NCBI GenBank assembly: GCA_028696495.1
Contig: JAQVGY010000004.1
Location: forward strand, 1 to 42,331
From: Atribacterota bacterium
GTDB lineage: Bacteria > Atribacterota > Phoenicimicrobiia > Phoenicimicrobiales > Stramentimicrobiaceae
Direction: 5' to 3'
DNA length: 42,331 nucleotides
Shown here: positions 16,814 to 25,213 of the stretch, in pieces
Layout: each line of letters begins with the position of its first letter
Numbering within the stretch: position 1 is the stretch's first letter
The notes under the pieces: model-generated
What the model saw: the letters and a program-made list of their open reading frames with translations, nothing else
The model's database searches: none
Told to the model about the DNA's origin: nothing
Made by a program: the position numbers and the translations under genes

Positions 16814-19342
16814 CTATTTACCGCAACAATACTTATACTTTAATCCACTGCCACAGGGACAGGGGTCATTTCTGCCAACTTTTTTATTGGAAGAAAGGAC
16901 TTTTGGTTTTACTTTACCCTGCTCGTTCTTTCTGTCTTTAACTGATAGTCTTGCTGATTCCTCTGTTTCCTGTTCTCTTTTCATTGTCTGAGGTTTTTGT
17001 TGAATCTTCACTCTATAGATAAACTTAATTCCATCTTCTTTAATATTTTCAATCATATTTTGAAACATGTTGTGTGCTTCAAAGTGATACTCTGTTAAGG
17101 GGTCTTTTTGTCCATATGCCCTCAAACCAATCCCCTGTTTTAAATCATCCAACCTCTTTAAATGGTCCTTCCATTCCCGGTCTACTATTCTCAACAGAAT
17201 CATCTTTTCAATCTGTCTCATCAAGGGAGGACTCAATTCTTTTTCTTTTATCTGATAACCTTCTCTGGCTTTTTTTAATAAATCCTCCTGCAGAGCTTCA
17301 ATAGTCAGTGTTGTAACATCTTTGTTAAAACTTATCTCCAATCCAAAAGTTTCATAAAAATGTTCTTTTAATGCATTTAAATTCCATTCTTCAGGATAAG
17401 CATCTTTGCTGGTGTATCGCTGCAGCATATTGGCCACAGTATCTTCAACCATATTCAAGATAATATCCTTAATATCATTACTCAATAAGACTGTCTTTCT
17501 CTGCTCATAGACAATCTTTCTTTGAAACTCCATTTCATTATCAAACTCTAATAACTGTTTTCTTATTTCAAAATGCCTTCCCTCAACCCTTTTTTGTGCT
17601 CCTTCTATAGAACGAGTAATAAAAGTATGTTCAATTGGTGTCCCCTCTTCTACTCCTAATTTCTCCATAAAACCGGCTATGCGCTCTGAGCCGAATAGGC
17701 GTAAAAGATCATCCTCCAGCGATAAAAAGAAGCGGGAAGAACCGGGGTCTCCCTGTCTACCGGATCTCCCTCTTAATTGATTATCAATTCTCCTGCTCTC
17801 ATGCCGCTCTGTACCAATAACATGCAATCCTCCCATTTCTGCTACACCGGTACCCAGGACAATGTCAGTACCTCTTCCAGCCATATTGGTAGAGATAGTT
17901 ACTTTTCCTCTTTGACCGGCTTCAGCAACAATTTCTGCTTCTTTTTCATGATTTTTGGCATTTAAGACATTGTGTTCTATATGTTCCTTGTTTAACAATT
18001 TACTGAGTTTTTCTGATTTCTCAATCGATACTGTTCCTACCAATATAGGTCTTTCCTGTTTATGTAATTCTTTAATCTCTTCCACAGCTGCTGCAAATTT
18101 TTCTTTTTCAGTCTTATAGATGACATCAGGGTAGCTGTTTCTAATCAGTTTTCTGTTGGGAGGTATTACTAATACCGGTAGATTGTATATTTCGATAAAC
18201 TCATTCTCCTCCGTTTTTGCAGTACCGGTCATTCCAGAGAGTTTACGATATAATCTGAAAAAATTTTGAAAGGTTATAGTGGCAAGGGTCTGACTTTCAC
18301 GGGCAATGGCAACATTTTCTTTGGCTTCAATAGCCTGATGCAAACCATCGCTGTACCTTCTGCCAAACATCAGGCGCCCGGTAAATTCATCTACAATGAT
18401 TACCTCTCCATCTTTTACCACATAATCTACATCTTTTTTAAACAACCTATGAGCCTTGAGAGCTTGAATAATATGGTGCTGTAAATGCATATTGTTCTGG
18501 GCATACAAGTTATCAACTCTCAGCAGCCTTTCCATCCGGGCTACTCCCTCTTCAGTTAAATAGGCAGTTTTTTCCTTTTCATTAATCTTATAATCACGTT
18601 CATCCTGTAATTGATAGATTAATTTATCTATTTGAAAATACTTACTGGTAGATTCCTCGGTAGGTCCGGATATAATTAATGGGGTTCTGGCTTCATCGAT
18701 TAAGATACTATCAACTTCATCGATTATGGCAAATTCATGTTCATGCTGTACAATTTCCTCAGGATTAATGACCATATTGTCTCTTAAATAATCAAAACCA
18801 AACTCATTATTTGTACCATAGACTACATCTGACTGATAAGCCTCTTTCCTCTGTTCGGTATTCATATCATGTTGAATCAATCCCACTTTAAGTCCCAAAA
18901 ATTCGTAAATAGGACCCATCCAAAAACGGTCTCTCTTAGCCAGATAATCATTAACCGTTACAATGTGGACACTCTTTCCTGAAAGGGCATTAAGATAGGC
19001 AGGCAGAGTAGCTACGAGAGTTTTTCCTTCCCCGGTAGCCATCTCTGCAATCTTTCCCTGGTGTAAGGCAATACCTCCAATCAGTTGAACTTCAAAATGA
19101 CGCATATTGATAGTTCTGAGAGCAGCTTCTCTGACAACTGCAAAAGCCTCTGGTAATACTTCCTCTAAAGACATGTCATCGGCAATCAGTTTCTTAAAAT
19201 AATCCGTTTTCTGCTTTAGTTCAATATCTCCCAAGTTTTTTATTTTTGAATCAAATTCATTAATTCTCTCAACCAATGGTTTTAATCTATTCAATTCCCT
19301 TGTATTAGGGTCACCAAATAATTTACTGGTAATGTTAAGCAT
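16814..19342 (-). CDS. secA: Preprotein translocase ATPase SecA
   Basis: An 842-aa DEAD-type motor. Walker A is seen in EMATGEGKTLVATLPAY, Walker B region in AIIDEVDSILIDEARTPLIISG, the second helicase domain in STNMAGRGTDIVLG and ERHESRRIDNQLRGRSGRQGDPGSSRFFLSLEDDLL, and the C-terminus carries the zinc SEC-C motif PCPCGSGLKYKYCCGK. It drives proteins through SecYEG at the inner membrane. Start ATG 19342 with GAGAGG site. Its place before prfB is ancestral; between hpf and secA lie the HD-GYP genes and the peptide cassette, which look like insertions into that order. Confidence 0.97.
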   Translation of the reverse strand: MLNITSKLFGDPNTRELNRLKPLVERINEFDSKIKNLGDIELKQKTDYFKKLIADDMSLEEVLPEAFAVVREAALRTINMRHFEVQLIGGIALHQGKIAEMATGEGKTLVATLPAYLNALSGKSVHIVTVNDYLAKRDRFWMGPIYEFLGLKVGLIQHDMNTEQRKEAYQSDVVYGTNNEFGFDYLRDNMVINPEEIVQHEHEFAIIDEVDSILIDEARTPLIISGPTEESTSKYFQIDKLIYQLQDERDYKINEKEKTAYLTEEGVARMERLLRVDNLYAQNNMHLQHHIIQALKAHRLFKKDVDYVVKDGEVIIVDEFTGRLMFGRRYSDGLHQAIEAKENVAIARESQTLATITFQNFFRLYRKLSGMTGTAKTEENEFIEIYNLPVLVIPPNRKLIRNSYPDVIYKTEKEKFAAAVEEIKELHKQERPILVGTVSIEKSEKLSKLLNKEHIEHNVLNAKNHEKEAEIVAEAGQRGKVTISTNMAGRGTDIVLGTGVAEMGGLHVIGTERHESRRIDNQLRGRSGRQGDPGSSRFFLSLEDDLLRLFGSERIAGFMEKLGVEEGTPIEHTFITRSIEGAQKRVEGRHFEIRKQLLEFDNEMEFQRKIVYEQRKTVLLSNDIKDIILNMVEDTVANMLQRYTSKDAYPEEWNLNALKEHFYETFGLEISFNKDVTTLTIEALQEDLLKKAREGYQIKEKELSPPLMRQIEKMILLRIVDREWKDHLKRLDDLKQGIGLRAYGQKDPLTEYHFEAHNMFQNMIENIKEDGIKFIYRVKIQQKPQTMKREQETEESARLSVKDRKNEQGKVKPKVLSSNKKVGRNDPCPCGSGLKYKYCCGK

Positions 19343-19362
19343 TGCGAGTATTTCCTCTCTTT

Positions 19363-19941
19363 TTATAGAAAAGCTTCATCTTCTTTTGGCAGTTCTTCTC
19401 CTGACATCATTATTTTCTGAATAAGGATAAATAAGCCCACTAAAATCATAATATCACCAACACTGATAATCGATGTATCAGGAAATGGTTTTGGTATTGA
19501 TATAACATCCCCTAAAAAAGCAAATAAAGTATTATCATTCATTAATGAATGAACTACTCTGGTTCCTGATTCTAATAAACCTGTGTTATTAATATTTATT
19601 ATAGCTCCCTGTTTCACTAACACCGGCATACTGCCTCCATTTAACGTGATGACAAAGCCATTGAGTATTAAACCAAGAATAATATACTTAAAACCAGGCA
19701 ATTTTATATTATGAATTGACACATAAATTAATAAAAAATAAGAAATAATTATAATATATGGGCTATAGGTCAAAATACCAGAAATTCCTATTAAATCAAA
19801 AGCCCATACTCCTAACCTCAATAAAAGAGCAGTAGCAAATATAAGCACACCCTCAATCGAAATAGTAAATAATTTTTCTAACTCACCGCCACGCAACAAT
19901 CCGATGATAATGCTTGTAATAATAATGATTACATATAACAT
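19363..19941 (-). CDS. DUF5317 family membrane protein
   Basis: A 192-aa protein with about five hydrophobic segments (1-15, 28-48, 60-78, 84-98, 155-172). LNGGSMPVL, HSLMNDNTLFAFLGDVISIP and SVGDIMILVGLF are the family's conserved blocks. The function is unknown. Its ATG overlaps the stop of the HD-GYP gene by one base (TAATG), so the two are translated together and are likely functional partners at the membrane. Confidence 0.8.
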   Translation of the reverse strand: MLYVIIIITSIIIGLLRGGELEKLFTISIEGVLIFATALLLRLGVWAFDLIGISGILTYSPYIIIISYFLLIYVSIHNIKLPGFKYIILGLILNGFVITLNGGSMPVLVKQGAIININNTGLLESGTRVVHSLMNDNTLFAFLGDVISIPKPFPDTSIISVGDIMILVGLFILIQKIMMSGEELPKEDEAFL

Positions 19942-21176
19942 TAAACCACCTTCTTCTCCTTTATCAAAGAAATAAATGTCCTTGCTATGGCAGGGTCAAA
20001 TTGTTTGCCCGATTCTCTTTCTATTTCCTCTAAAATATCATTTTCAGATAATTTTTTACGATAAGGACGATCCGAATTCATAGCATCATAGGCATCTACC
20101 ACAGCCAGTAATCGGGCTGTCCTTGGTATTTCCTCACCCTTCAGCCCGTGAGGATATCCTCCTCCTTCATAACGTTCATGATGGTGCAAGACAGTCTGAG
20201 AGCATTTTTGTAAAAACTCAATAGAACCGATAATACTCGCTCCAATAACAGGGTGCTCCTTTATTTTATCATATTCCTCATCAGTCAACCTATCCTTCTT
20301 CCCCAAGATGCGGTCTTCAATTCCAATTTTGCCAATATCATGAAGGATTGCGGCATATTCTAAGTATTCGATTTCAGTTTCGGCAAAATCTAATTTTCTA
20401 GCCAGTTGCACAGCCAGATGGGATACTCTTTCTGAATGGCCAAGTGTATAAGGGTCTTTGGCATCAATGGTGGCAGCCAAAGTACGAATAGTATCTAAGT
20501 ATATCTTTCTCATCCTGGTATATAACTCAAATGATTGCCTGGCTAATAGAAGGGGAAAGAAGAATAAAAGAATGCCTAAAATACCAATATGCACATAGAT
20601 AATAGCCATAATAAAGCCCATCGGTGCTTCGGCCAGGTAACTGGGAATAACCTCTTTAATATTGATTCGGTATACTTTTGATACACTCATTCCTGAATCT
20701 AACGAAATCACGGTGGCTACAAGAATTGAATTAACCAGACAATAAGTGAGGGCACATAAGGCAGCCGGTAGCAAGTAATTAATAATATTTTGGGTTCCTA
20801 CCACACCACCAGATGATATATACACTACACCGGCTAAACCGGAGGACAAAGAATATTGAGCAGCATTAAATAAAGTCTTATACCAATTGTCTCTCTTCTT
20901 TAATATTTCCCAGATAACACTTAAAATTTCTACAAGTATAGCCACTGCCGGGCCATAGACCAGAATAATTACAAAACTTATAGGAAAAGCAACTGTTATT
21001 TGACCACCTGCCGGTAAAAAAACAGATAAATATTCAGCCAACATAGCAATAACAGTAAAAAATAGAATGGGTAGCCATATCTCAGATAATATAGGCATGG
21101 TTGGAAGCAATAAAATTAGGAGAATAATTGCTGATATTAAAACTAATGTAATAAATATTTTTAATTTTTGTTTCAA
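19941..21176 (-). CDS. Membrane-anchored HD-GYP domain protein (probable c-di-GMP phosphodiesterase)
   Basis: A 411-aa protein: residues about 1-205 hold several transmembrane segments; 220-405 are an HD-GYP domain with HDIGKIGIED, EHPVIGASI, HHHERYEGGGYPHGLKGEEIP and AVVDAYDAMNSDRPYR, the full metal and GYP motif set. It should hydrolyse cyclic di-GMP in the cytoplasm under control of the membrane part, which lacks a PAS or GAF domain. The start is TTG at 21176 with GGAG upstream. It directly follows the peptide cassette (21205-21451) and overlaps the DUF5317 gene. A sensor for a small peptide or membrane state is a possible role (inference). Confidence 0.88.
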   Translation of the reverse strand: MKQKLKIFITLVLISAIILLILLLPTMPILSEIWLPILFFTVIAMLAEYLSVFLPAGGQITVAFPISFVIILVYGPAVAILVEILSVIWEILKKRDNWYKTLFNAAQYSLSSGLAGVVYISSGGVVGTQNIINYLLPAALCALTYCLVNSILVATVISLDSGMSVSKVYRINIKEVIPSYLAEAPMGFIMAIIYVHIGILGILLFFFPLLLARQSFELYTRMRKIYLDTIRTLAATIDAKDPYTLGHSERVSHLAVQLARKLDFAETEIEYLEYAAILHDIGKIGIEDRILGKKDRLTDEEYDKIKEHPVIGASIIGSIEFLQKCSQTVLHHHERYEGGGYPHGLKGEEIPRTARLLAVVDAYDAMNSDRPYRKKLSENDILEEIERESGKQFDPAIARTFISLIKEKKVV

Positions 21177-21204
21177 TTTTTGTTCTCCGTCTGTAATTAC
21201 ATAA

Positions 21205-21451
21205 ATAGGTCGGTGACCCCTTAGTTATTTACCATTTAAACTTGGCGCCACCGGCCAGTAGCAAGGCCATGACACTGATTAAAAAGCTAATTAGTTTGGC
21301 TTTATTAATTTTCATGCCGCACCTCCACGGTTTTTCTTTGTCCTGAAATAGAACAAGCAAAAACCGCTACGCTTCGCTCGGGTATAAACCTATTTTTTTG
21401 CTACTTATTATTCCCTCTTAAATGGTTTTATCTAAGTAATCACCGACCTAT
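21205..21451. repeat. 247-bp cassette with about 36-bp imperfect terminal inverted repeats
   Basis: Reading inward from each end: ATAGGTCGGTGA is identical, then 3 different bases, CTTAG identical, a short variable gap, ACCATTTAA identical (26 matching bases per arm; 21205-21240 paired with 21416-21451). Further in, AGCAAAAA (21356-21363) pairs with TTTTTGCT (21395-21402), enclosing a GC-rich centre near 21364-21382 with CCG/CGG ends. The outer dinucleotide TA on each side could mark a TA target site, as in a small non-autonomous (MITE-like) element; a structured RNA that encloses the peptide gene is the alternative. Confidence 0.6.
21229..21315 (-). CDS. Small hydrophobic peptide, 28 aa, inside the cassette
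   Basis: ATG at 21315 with GGAGGT 5 bp upstream; ends with TAA at 21229. The peptide starts MKINKAKLIS, has a hydrophobic middle (FLISVMALLLAGG) and ends AKFKW, so it is basic, membrane-spanning and aromatic-tailed, like an exported signalling peptide or a leader. It has no Cys. Its last codons and stop lie within the inner part of the right-hand terminal repeat. The next gene downstream is the HD-GYP protein, 52 bp away. Function unknown. Confidence 0.6.
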   Translation of the reverse strand: MKINKAKLISFLISVMALLLAGGAKFKW

Positions 21452-21486
21452 CTGATTTGTCCTTTAACTTAATTTTAAAAATATTT

Positions 21487-22158
21487 TTATTTAACCAATA
21501 TCCTTCTGTTAATCGCCTGTAAGATTGCCTTAACCAGAGAGCGGTGGGGGTCATCCTCAATCAGGGCGGCTCCCACTAAATTCTCTTTACCCTGTGCATT
21601 AATTAAGTTAATTGATATCAGAATTACCTCCCTGTCATCCAAATTTACCTTTTTAATCTCTTCCACCTGGAAAAACACCTTTCCATTCAAAAAGGAGGTG
21701 ATTGCTTCCAGGGCGGCCCTGGTAACAATATACTCTCTGTTTTTCTCCCAGTTTACACAATTTATTTTTCCCTCAAAAACTTTATTATTATTTTCCAGCT
21801 TAACCTCAACCTGTAAATTGTCTCCCTCAGAGCTAATCAGCAAATCTGTAAATTTTAATCTTTGGGAGAAAGCTTTTTCTTCTGCTACCTGAGCAATACT
21901 AATTTTTCGATAATCAATCTCTATATTGTATTTAGCCATTAACAGTGATTCTACATCCCTGCATATCTTTTTGGGACTGCAGGAATCCTTCGTAATAATA
22001 TGTATTTCCTCGATTTCTTTATTGTTATCTAAACCAATTTTTGAGAATAATACTCCATTTAAAGAATTTATTGATTTTTCAATATCCTTCACCCTGGAAT
22101 CAAACTGAGGTGAAATGATAAAATTGCGAAAATCATTAACAGGGATATTATTCAGCAT
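21487..22158 (-). CDS. Hypothetical protein, 223 aa
   Basis: I do not recognise this protein. Residues 25-100 read as alternating strands and helices with a block IEEIHIITKDSCSPKKICRDVESLLMAKYNIEIDYRKISIAQV, which looks like a small ferredoxin-like or ACT-like fold; residues 105-223 are a second strand-rich part ending in a helix (LVKAILQAINRRILVK). It has no signal or membrane segment. It lies 14 bp behind hpf and is likely co-transcribed with it, so a ribosome or stress connection is possible but only by position. Confidence 0.75.
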   Translation of the reverse strand: MLNNIPVNDFRNFIISPQFDSRVKDIEKSINSLNGVLFSKIGLDNNKEIEEIHIITKDSCSPKKICRDVESLLMAKYNIEIDYRKISIAQVAEEKAFSQRLKFTDLLISSEGDNLQVEVKLENNNKVFEGKINCVNWEKNREYIVTRAALEAITSFLNGKVFFQVEEIKKVNLDDREVILISINLINAQGKENLVGAALIEDDPHRSLVKAILQAINRRILVK

Positions 22159-22172
22159 TGGTTCCCCCTTCT

Positions 22173-22721
22173 TTATGCTTCTGGTTCTATCAATCCAAAA
22201 TTACCATCTTTTCTCTTATAAATCACATTAAATTGAGCAGTCTCTTCATTGCTGAAAACATAAAAATTATGCCCCAATAGCTCCATCTGTAAACCAGCCT
22301 CTTCTGGAGACATAGGTTTGATTACAAATCTTTTGGTTCTGACAATTTTTCTTTCCTGCTCGGCAGGAATATCAATACCAACTTCTTCTCTTTCGGAAAT
22401 ATCGGCAACTTTTTCTTTATTGTATTCACTGCCATACTTGCTATACAGCTTTTCTTTATATTTAATTATCTGTCTTTCCAGTCTTTCTACTACCCTATCG
22501 ATAGAGTTAAAAATACTGTCACTTTCTTCCTCAGCTCTAATTATTGACTTCTTAGCCTGCAGAGTCACTTCAAATATATGTCTATTCTTCTCTACACTGA
22601 TGGTAGCAACTGCTTCCAAAATTTGGTCAAAATATTTTTCCAATTTATTCATTTTTTTTCTGACATAATTATCTACAGAATCTGTTACTTCGATTTGTTT
22701 ACCCTTTATGATTAAATTCAT
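22173..22721 (-). CDS. hpf: Ribosome hibernation promoting factor, long form
   Basis: A 182-aa long-form HPF. Residues 1-100 are the S30AE (YfiA/RaiA) domain, starting MNLIIKGKQIEVTDSVDNYVRKKMNKLEKYF; residues about 125-182 are the C-terminal dimerising domain (RFVIKPMSPEEAGLQMELLGHNFYVFSNEET and VIYKRKDGNFGLIEPE). It pairs 70S ribosomes into inactive 100S dimers in starvation. Strong AAGGAGGG site 5 bp before the ATG at 22721. The upstream region holds the raiA-like RNA and an AT-rich promoter area. Followed within 14 bp by the hypothetical protein, then secA as in clostridia. Confidence 0.95.
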   Translation of the reverse strand: MNLIIKGKQIEVTDSVDNYVRKKMNKLEKYFDQILEAVATISVEKNRHIFEVTLQAKKSIIRAEEESDSIFNSIDRVVERLERQIIKYKEKLYSKYGSEYNKEKVADISEREEVGIDIPAEQERKIVRTKRFVIKPMSPEEAGLQMELLGHNFYVFSNEETAQFNVIYKRKDGNFGLIEPEA

Positions 22722-22755
22722 ACTTTCCCTCCTTCAGTTAAATAGATTCTATACC

Positions 22756-22774
22756 ATTATATCATTATATTATA
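22756..22774 (-). promoter_or_regulatory. -10 type TATAAT array before hpf
   Basis: TATAAT occurs three times on the minus strand (22756-22761, 22764-22769, 22769-22774), about 35-50 bp before the hpf ATG. I see no good TTGACA at the right distance, so the promoter is only suggested. This separates a possible hpf transcript from the upstream raiA-like RNA. Confidence 0.35.
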
Positions 22775-22872
22775 ACATTTACCCGATTTTTTTCCTAATC
22801 TATTTAGAAAGAATTTAATAAATTACTTTCATAATTAAATTTTAAATACAAATTCCTTTCTCAAATTATATA

Positions 22873-23088
22873 TTTCCCTCCTTAGACTGACCTGGTCTTT
22901 TCCCCCACATTCGCCTGCTGAGAGGTTTGCTATCTTTTCACTACTACTCTTCTCTTACCATAAAGATATGATAAGGCAGGACTTACTCCAAAACCGCACC
23001 ATGCTCAGTAACTGATAATCGTTACCTTACGTGGATCGCTTTGCCTGCGGCTGGCATCGATTTTCAACCACAGCTCTAAGGAGGGAAA
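22873..23088 (-). ncRNA. Candidate raiA-motif noncoding RNA upstream of hpf
   Basis: A 216-nt folded segment closed by a perfect 14-bp inverted repeat (TTTCCCTCCTTAGA at 22873-22886 and its complement 23075-23088, extended by CTG/CAG after one bulged base). On the minus strand the inside shows TGCC/GGCA nested in ATCG/CGAT and GTGG/CCAC, GTAAC/GTTAC, and a 9-bp stem CTTATCATA/TATGGTAAG with loop TCTT, plus CCTGC/GCAGG. It sits between comF and hpf. raiA-motif RNAs are about this size and usually stand upstream of raiA (hpf) genes, mostly in Firmicutes and Actinobacteria. The call rests on size, fold and synteny; I cannot compare it with the covariance model. Confidence 0.6.
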
Positions 23089-23100
23089 ATCTGTTCTCTT

Positions 23101-23856
23101 TCAGACTCCACGGGCAAGTGTTAAAACATACAACCTTTCTACTCCAATTTTTCTTAGTTCTTTGCAACAAGCCTCAATACTTGAACCGGTAGTAAATATA
23201 TCATCTATTAATAAGAGGCTCGAAATATTATATTCTTGCCTGGCTGAATTAATAGAATAGACATTTTTTACATTATTTCTTCTCTCTTCTTTTGACAGAC
23301 CAACTTGCGAAAGATTTGCTCTTTTCTTTATTAGTAAATCTTCTGAGAAGGTGACAGAAAAATAATCGGCAATCTGTTTTGCCAGCAAACCACTCTGATT
23401 AAAGCCTCTTTTTAAATAATCATCTTTAAATAATGGAACCGGTATGATTAAATCAATCTCACTAATATTTATTAACTCACATCCTGAAAGATAGTCAATC
23501 ATCAGATCAGCCAATGGTTTAACCAATTTTACCTGTTTTTTATATTTAAGTAAATGTATACATTTTCTTAATACTCCCTGATAGGAGGCAACCGATCTTA
23601 CAAAATAGAAATAATGTTTTTTATTAAGGCAATCAGAGCAAAGGGCACCTTCTTCAAAATCTACTTCTCTGGAAAAAGGCTTACCACATCGGTGACAATA
23701 TGGCAGCGAGATTAACTTGATTAGCTTAAGGCAATCATCACAAATACTATAACCTTTTGACTCTCTAATTGGCTGACCACAATTCTCACAACTAAGTGGA
23801 TAAATAAGACTAAGGAATCCTTCTTTTAGATATTCCCAGAAATTATTATCAGTCAT
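23101..23856 (-). CDS. comF: ComF family amidophosphoribosyltransferase-like protein
   Basis: A 251-aa protein: two N-terminal zinc-ribbon pairs (CENCGQPI...CDDC and CHRCGKPF...CSDC), then a phosphoribosyltransferase fold with IDLIIPVPLFKDDYLKRGFNQSGLLAKQIA and LLLIDDIFTTGSSI (the PRPP motif). ComF acts with the ComFA helicase in DNA uptake in competent bacteria, but many homologues are of unknown role. No comFA is adjacent. It lies just upstream of the folded RNA, whose 5' end begins 12 bp after its stop. Confidence 0.9.
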   Translation of the reverse strand: MTDNNFWEYLKEGFLSLIYPLSCENCGQPIRESKGYSICDDCLKLIKLISLPYCHRCGKPFSREVDFEEGALCSDCLNKKHYFYFVRSVASYQGVLRKCIHLLKYKKQVKLVKPLADLMIDYLSGCELINISEIDLIIPVPLFKDDYLKRGFNQSGLLAKQIADYFSVTFSEDLLIKKRANLSQVGLSKEERRNNVKNVYSINSARQEYNISSLLLIDDIFTTGSSIEACCKELRKIGVERLYVLTLARGV

Positions 23857-23914
23857 ACTTCTATTAATCTATTGATTCTTATTTTAAACTTTTTGATTAA
23901 TAATTGCGATACTA

Positions 23915-25174
23915 TTAAGTACCTTCCTGCCAGCTATTTAAATACTTTTTTTGCTGAACGGTAAGTTCATCAATCTCAATCCCCATACTCTTCAGCTTTA
24001 AAAAGGCAACCTCTTTATCGATTTTCTGAGGAACAGAATAAACCTTTTTGGATAAGGAATTTGCCTGCTTATTCAAGTATTCAACAGATAGGGCTTGATC
24101 TGCAAAACTCATATCCATAACACTGGCTGGATGGCCTTCTGCTGCAGCAAGGTTTAATAATCTTCCTTCAAATAATAAGAATAATTGTTTTTTATCTTTT
24201 AGAATATAAGAAACTATACCTTCTCTCACAACCTCTGTTCTTACTGCTAACTCTCTTAAAGCGGGAATATCTATTTCCACATTAAAATGCCCTGCATTAG
24301 CCAGAATAGCCCCGTCCTTCATTGCTAAAAAATCACCTTCACTGATGACGTTTTTATTTCCGGTTAAGGTGATAAATATGTCTCCAAGCCTGGCTGCCTC
24401 TCGTATTTTACTTACCTGAAATCCATCCATAACCGCCTCGAGGGCTTTCAAAGGGTCTACTTCAGTAATAATAACCCGGGCTCCCATTCCTCTGGCTCTG
24501 CTGGCTACCCCTCTGGCACACCAGCCATAACCACATATTACCATAATTTTACCTGCTAACAGAACATTAGTTGCCCTTAATAGGCCGTCAATTGTACTCT
24601 GTCCGGTTCCATATCTATTGTCAAAAAGGTGTTTGGTTAAGGCATCATTTACGGCAATAATGGGATACTGTAAAACACCTTCTTTTTCCATACTTCTTAA
24701 CCGTATAACACCGGTGGTTGTCTCTTCTGTACCTCCAATAATTTTGCCAATCAGCTCTTTTCTACTGCTATGCACCATGGTAACAAGATCTGCCCCATCA
24801 TCCATGGTGATATGTGGTTCGTAATCCAATACTCTACCAATATGGTCGTAATATCCTTTCTGGTCAATTCCTTTTATGGCGAAAACCGGTATTTGGTAAT
24901 CCTGTACCAGCGATGCAGCCACATCATCCTGTGTGCTTAAAGGATTGGAGGCACATAAGACAGGTTCAGCACCACCTGCCTTCAGGGTAACCATTAAATT
25001 AGCAGTCTCAGTGGTTACATGTAAACAGGCAGCAATTTTAATCTTTTTTAAGGGCATCTCGGTCTCAAAACGTTTTTTTATAGTCTCCAGCACTGACATT
25101 TGACTTTGTGCCCATTTTATCCGGCTCAAACCAGTCCGGGCAAAATTAATGTCTTTAATATCATAGGACAGCAT
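23915..25174 (-). CDS. ahcY: Adenosylhomocysteinase
   Basis: A 419-aa enzyme hydrolysing S-adenosylhomocysteine to adenosine and homocysteine with bound NAD. Seen: CLHVTTETANLMVTLKAGGAEPVLCASNPLSTQDDVAA, the NAD fold GYGWCARGVASRARGMGA, DNRYGTGQS and GHFNVEID. This is the bacterial/archaeal short form without the plant/animal insert. It recycles the product of SAM-dependent methylations. The ATG at 25174 has GGGAGGGG upstream. Confidence 0.96.
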   Translation of the reverse strand: MLSYDIKDINFARTGLSRIKWAQSQMSVLETIKKRFETEMPLKKIKIAACLHVTTETANLMVTLKAGGAEPVLCASNPLSTQDDVAASLVQDYQIPVFAIKGIDQKGYYDHIGRVLDYEPHITMDDGADLVTMVHSSRKELIGKIIGGTEETTTGVIRLRSMEKEGVLQYPIIAVNDALTKHLFDNRYGTGQSTIDGLLRATNVLLAGKIMVICGYGWCARGVASRARGMGARVIITEVDPLKALEAVMDGFQVSKIREAARLGDIFITLTGNKNVISEGDFLAMKDGAILANAGHFNVEIDIPALRELAVRTEVVREGIVSYILKDKKQLFLLFEGRLLNLAAAEGHPASVMDMSFADQALSVEYLNKQANSLSKKVYSVPQKIDKEVAFLKLKSMGIEIDELTVQQKKYLNSWQEGT

Positions 25175-25213
25175 AATTCCCCTCCCTATAACCTTTTTAA
25201 ACTTTCACTATTC

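Noticed and set aside
21177..21486. c-di-GMP riboswitch before the HD-GYP gene
   Set aside because: The conserved GEMM core is not found; the region is better described as the peptide cassette.
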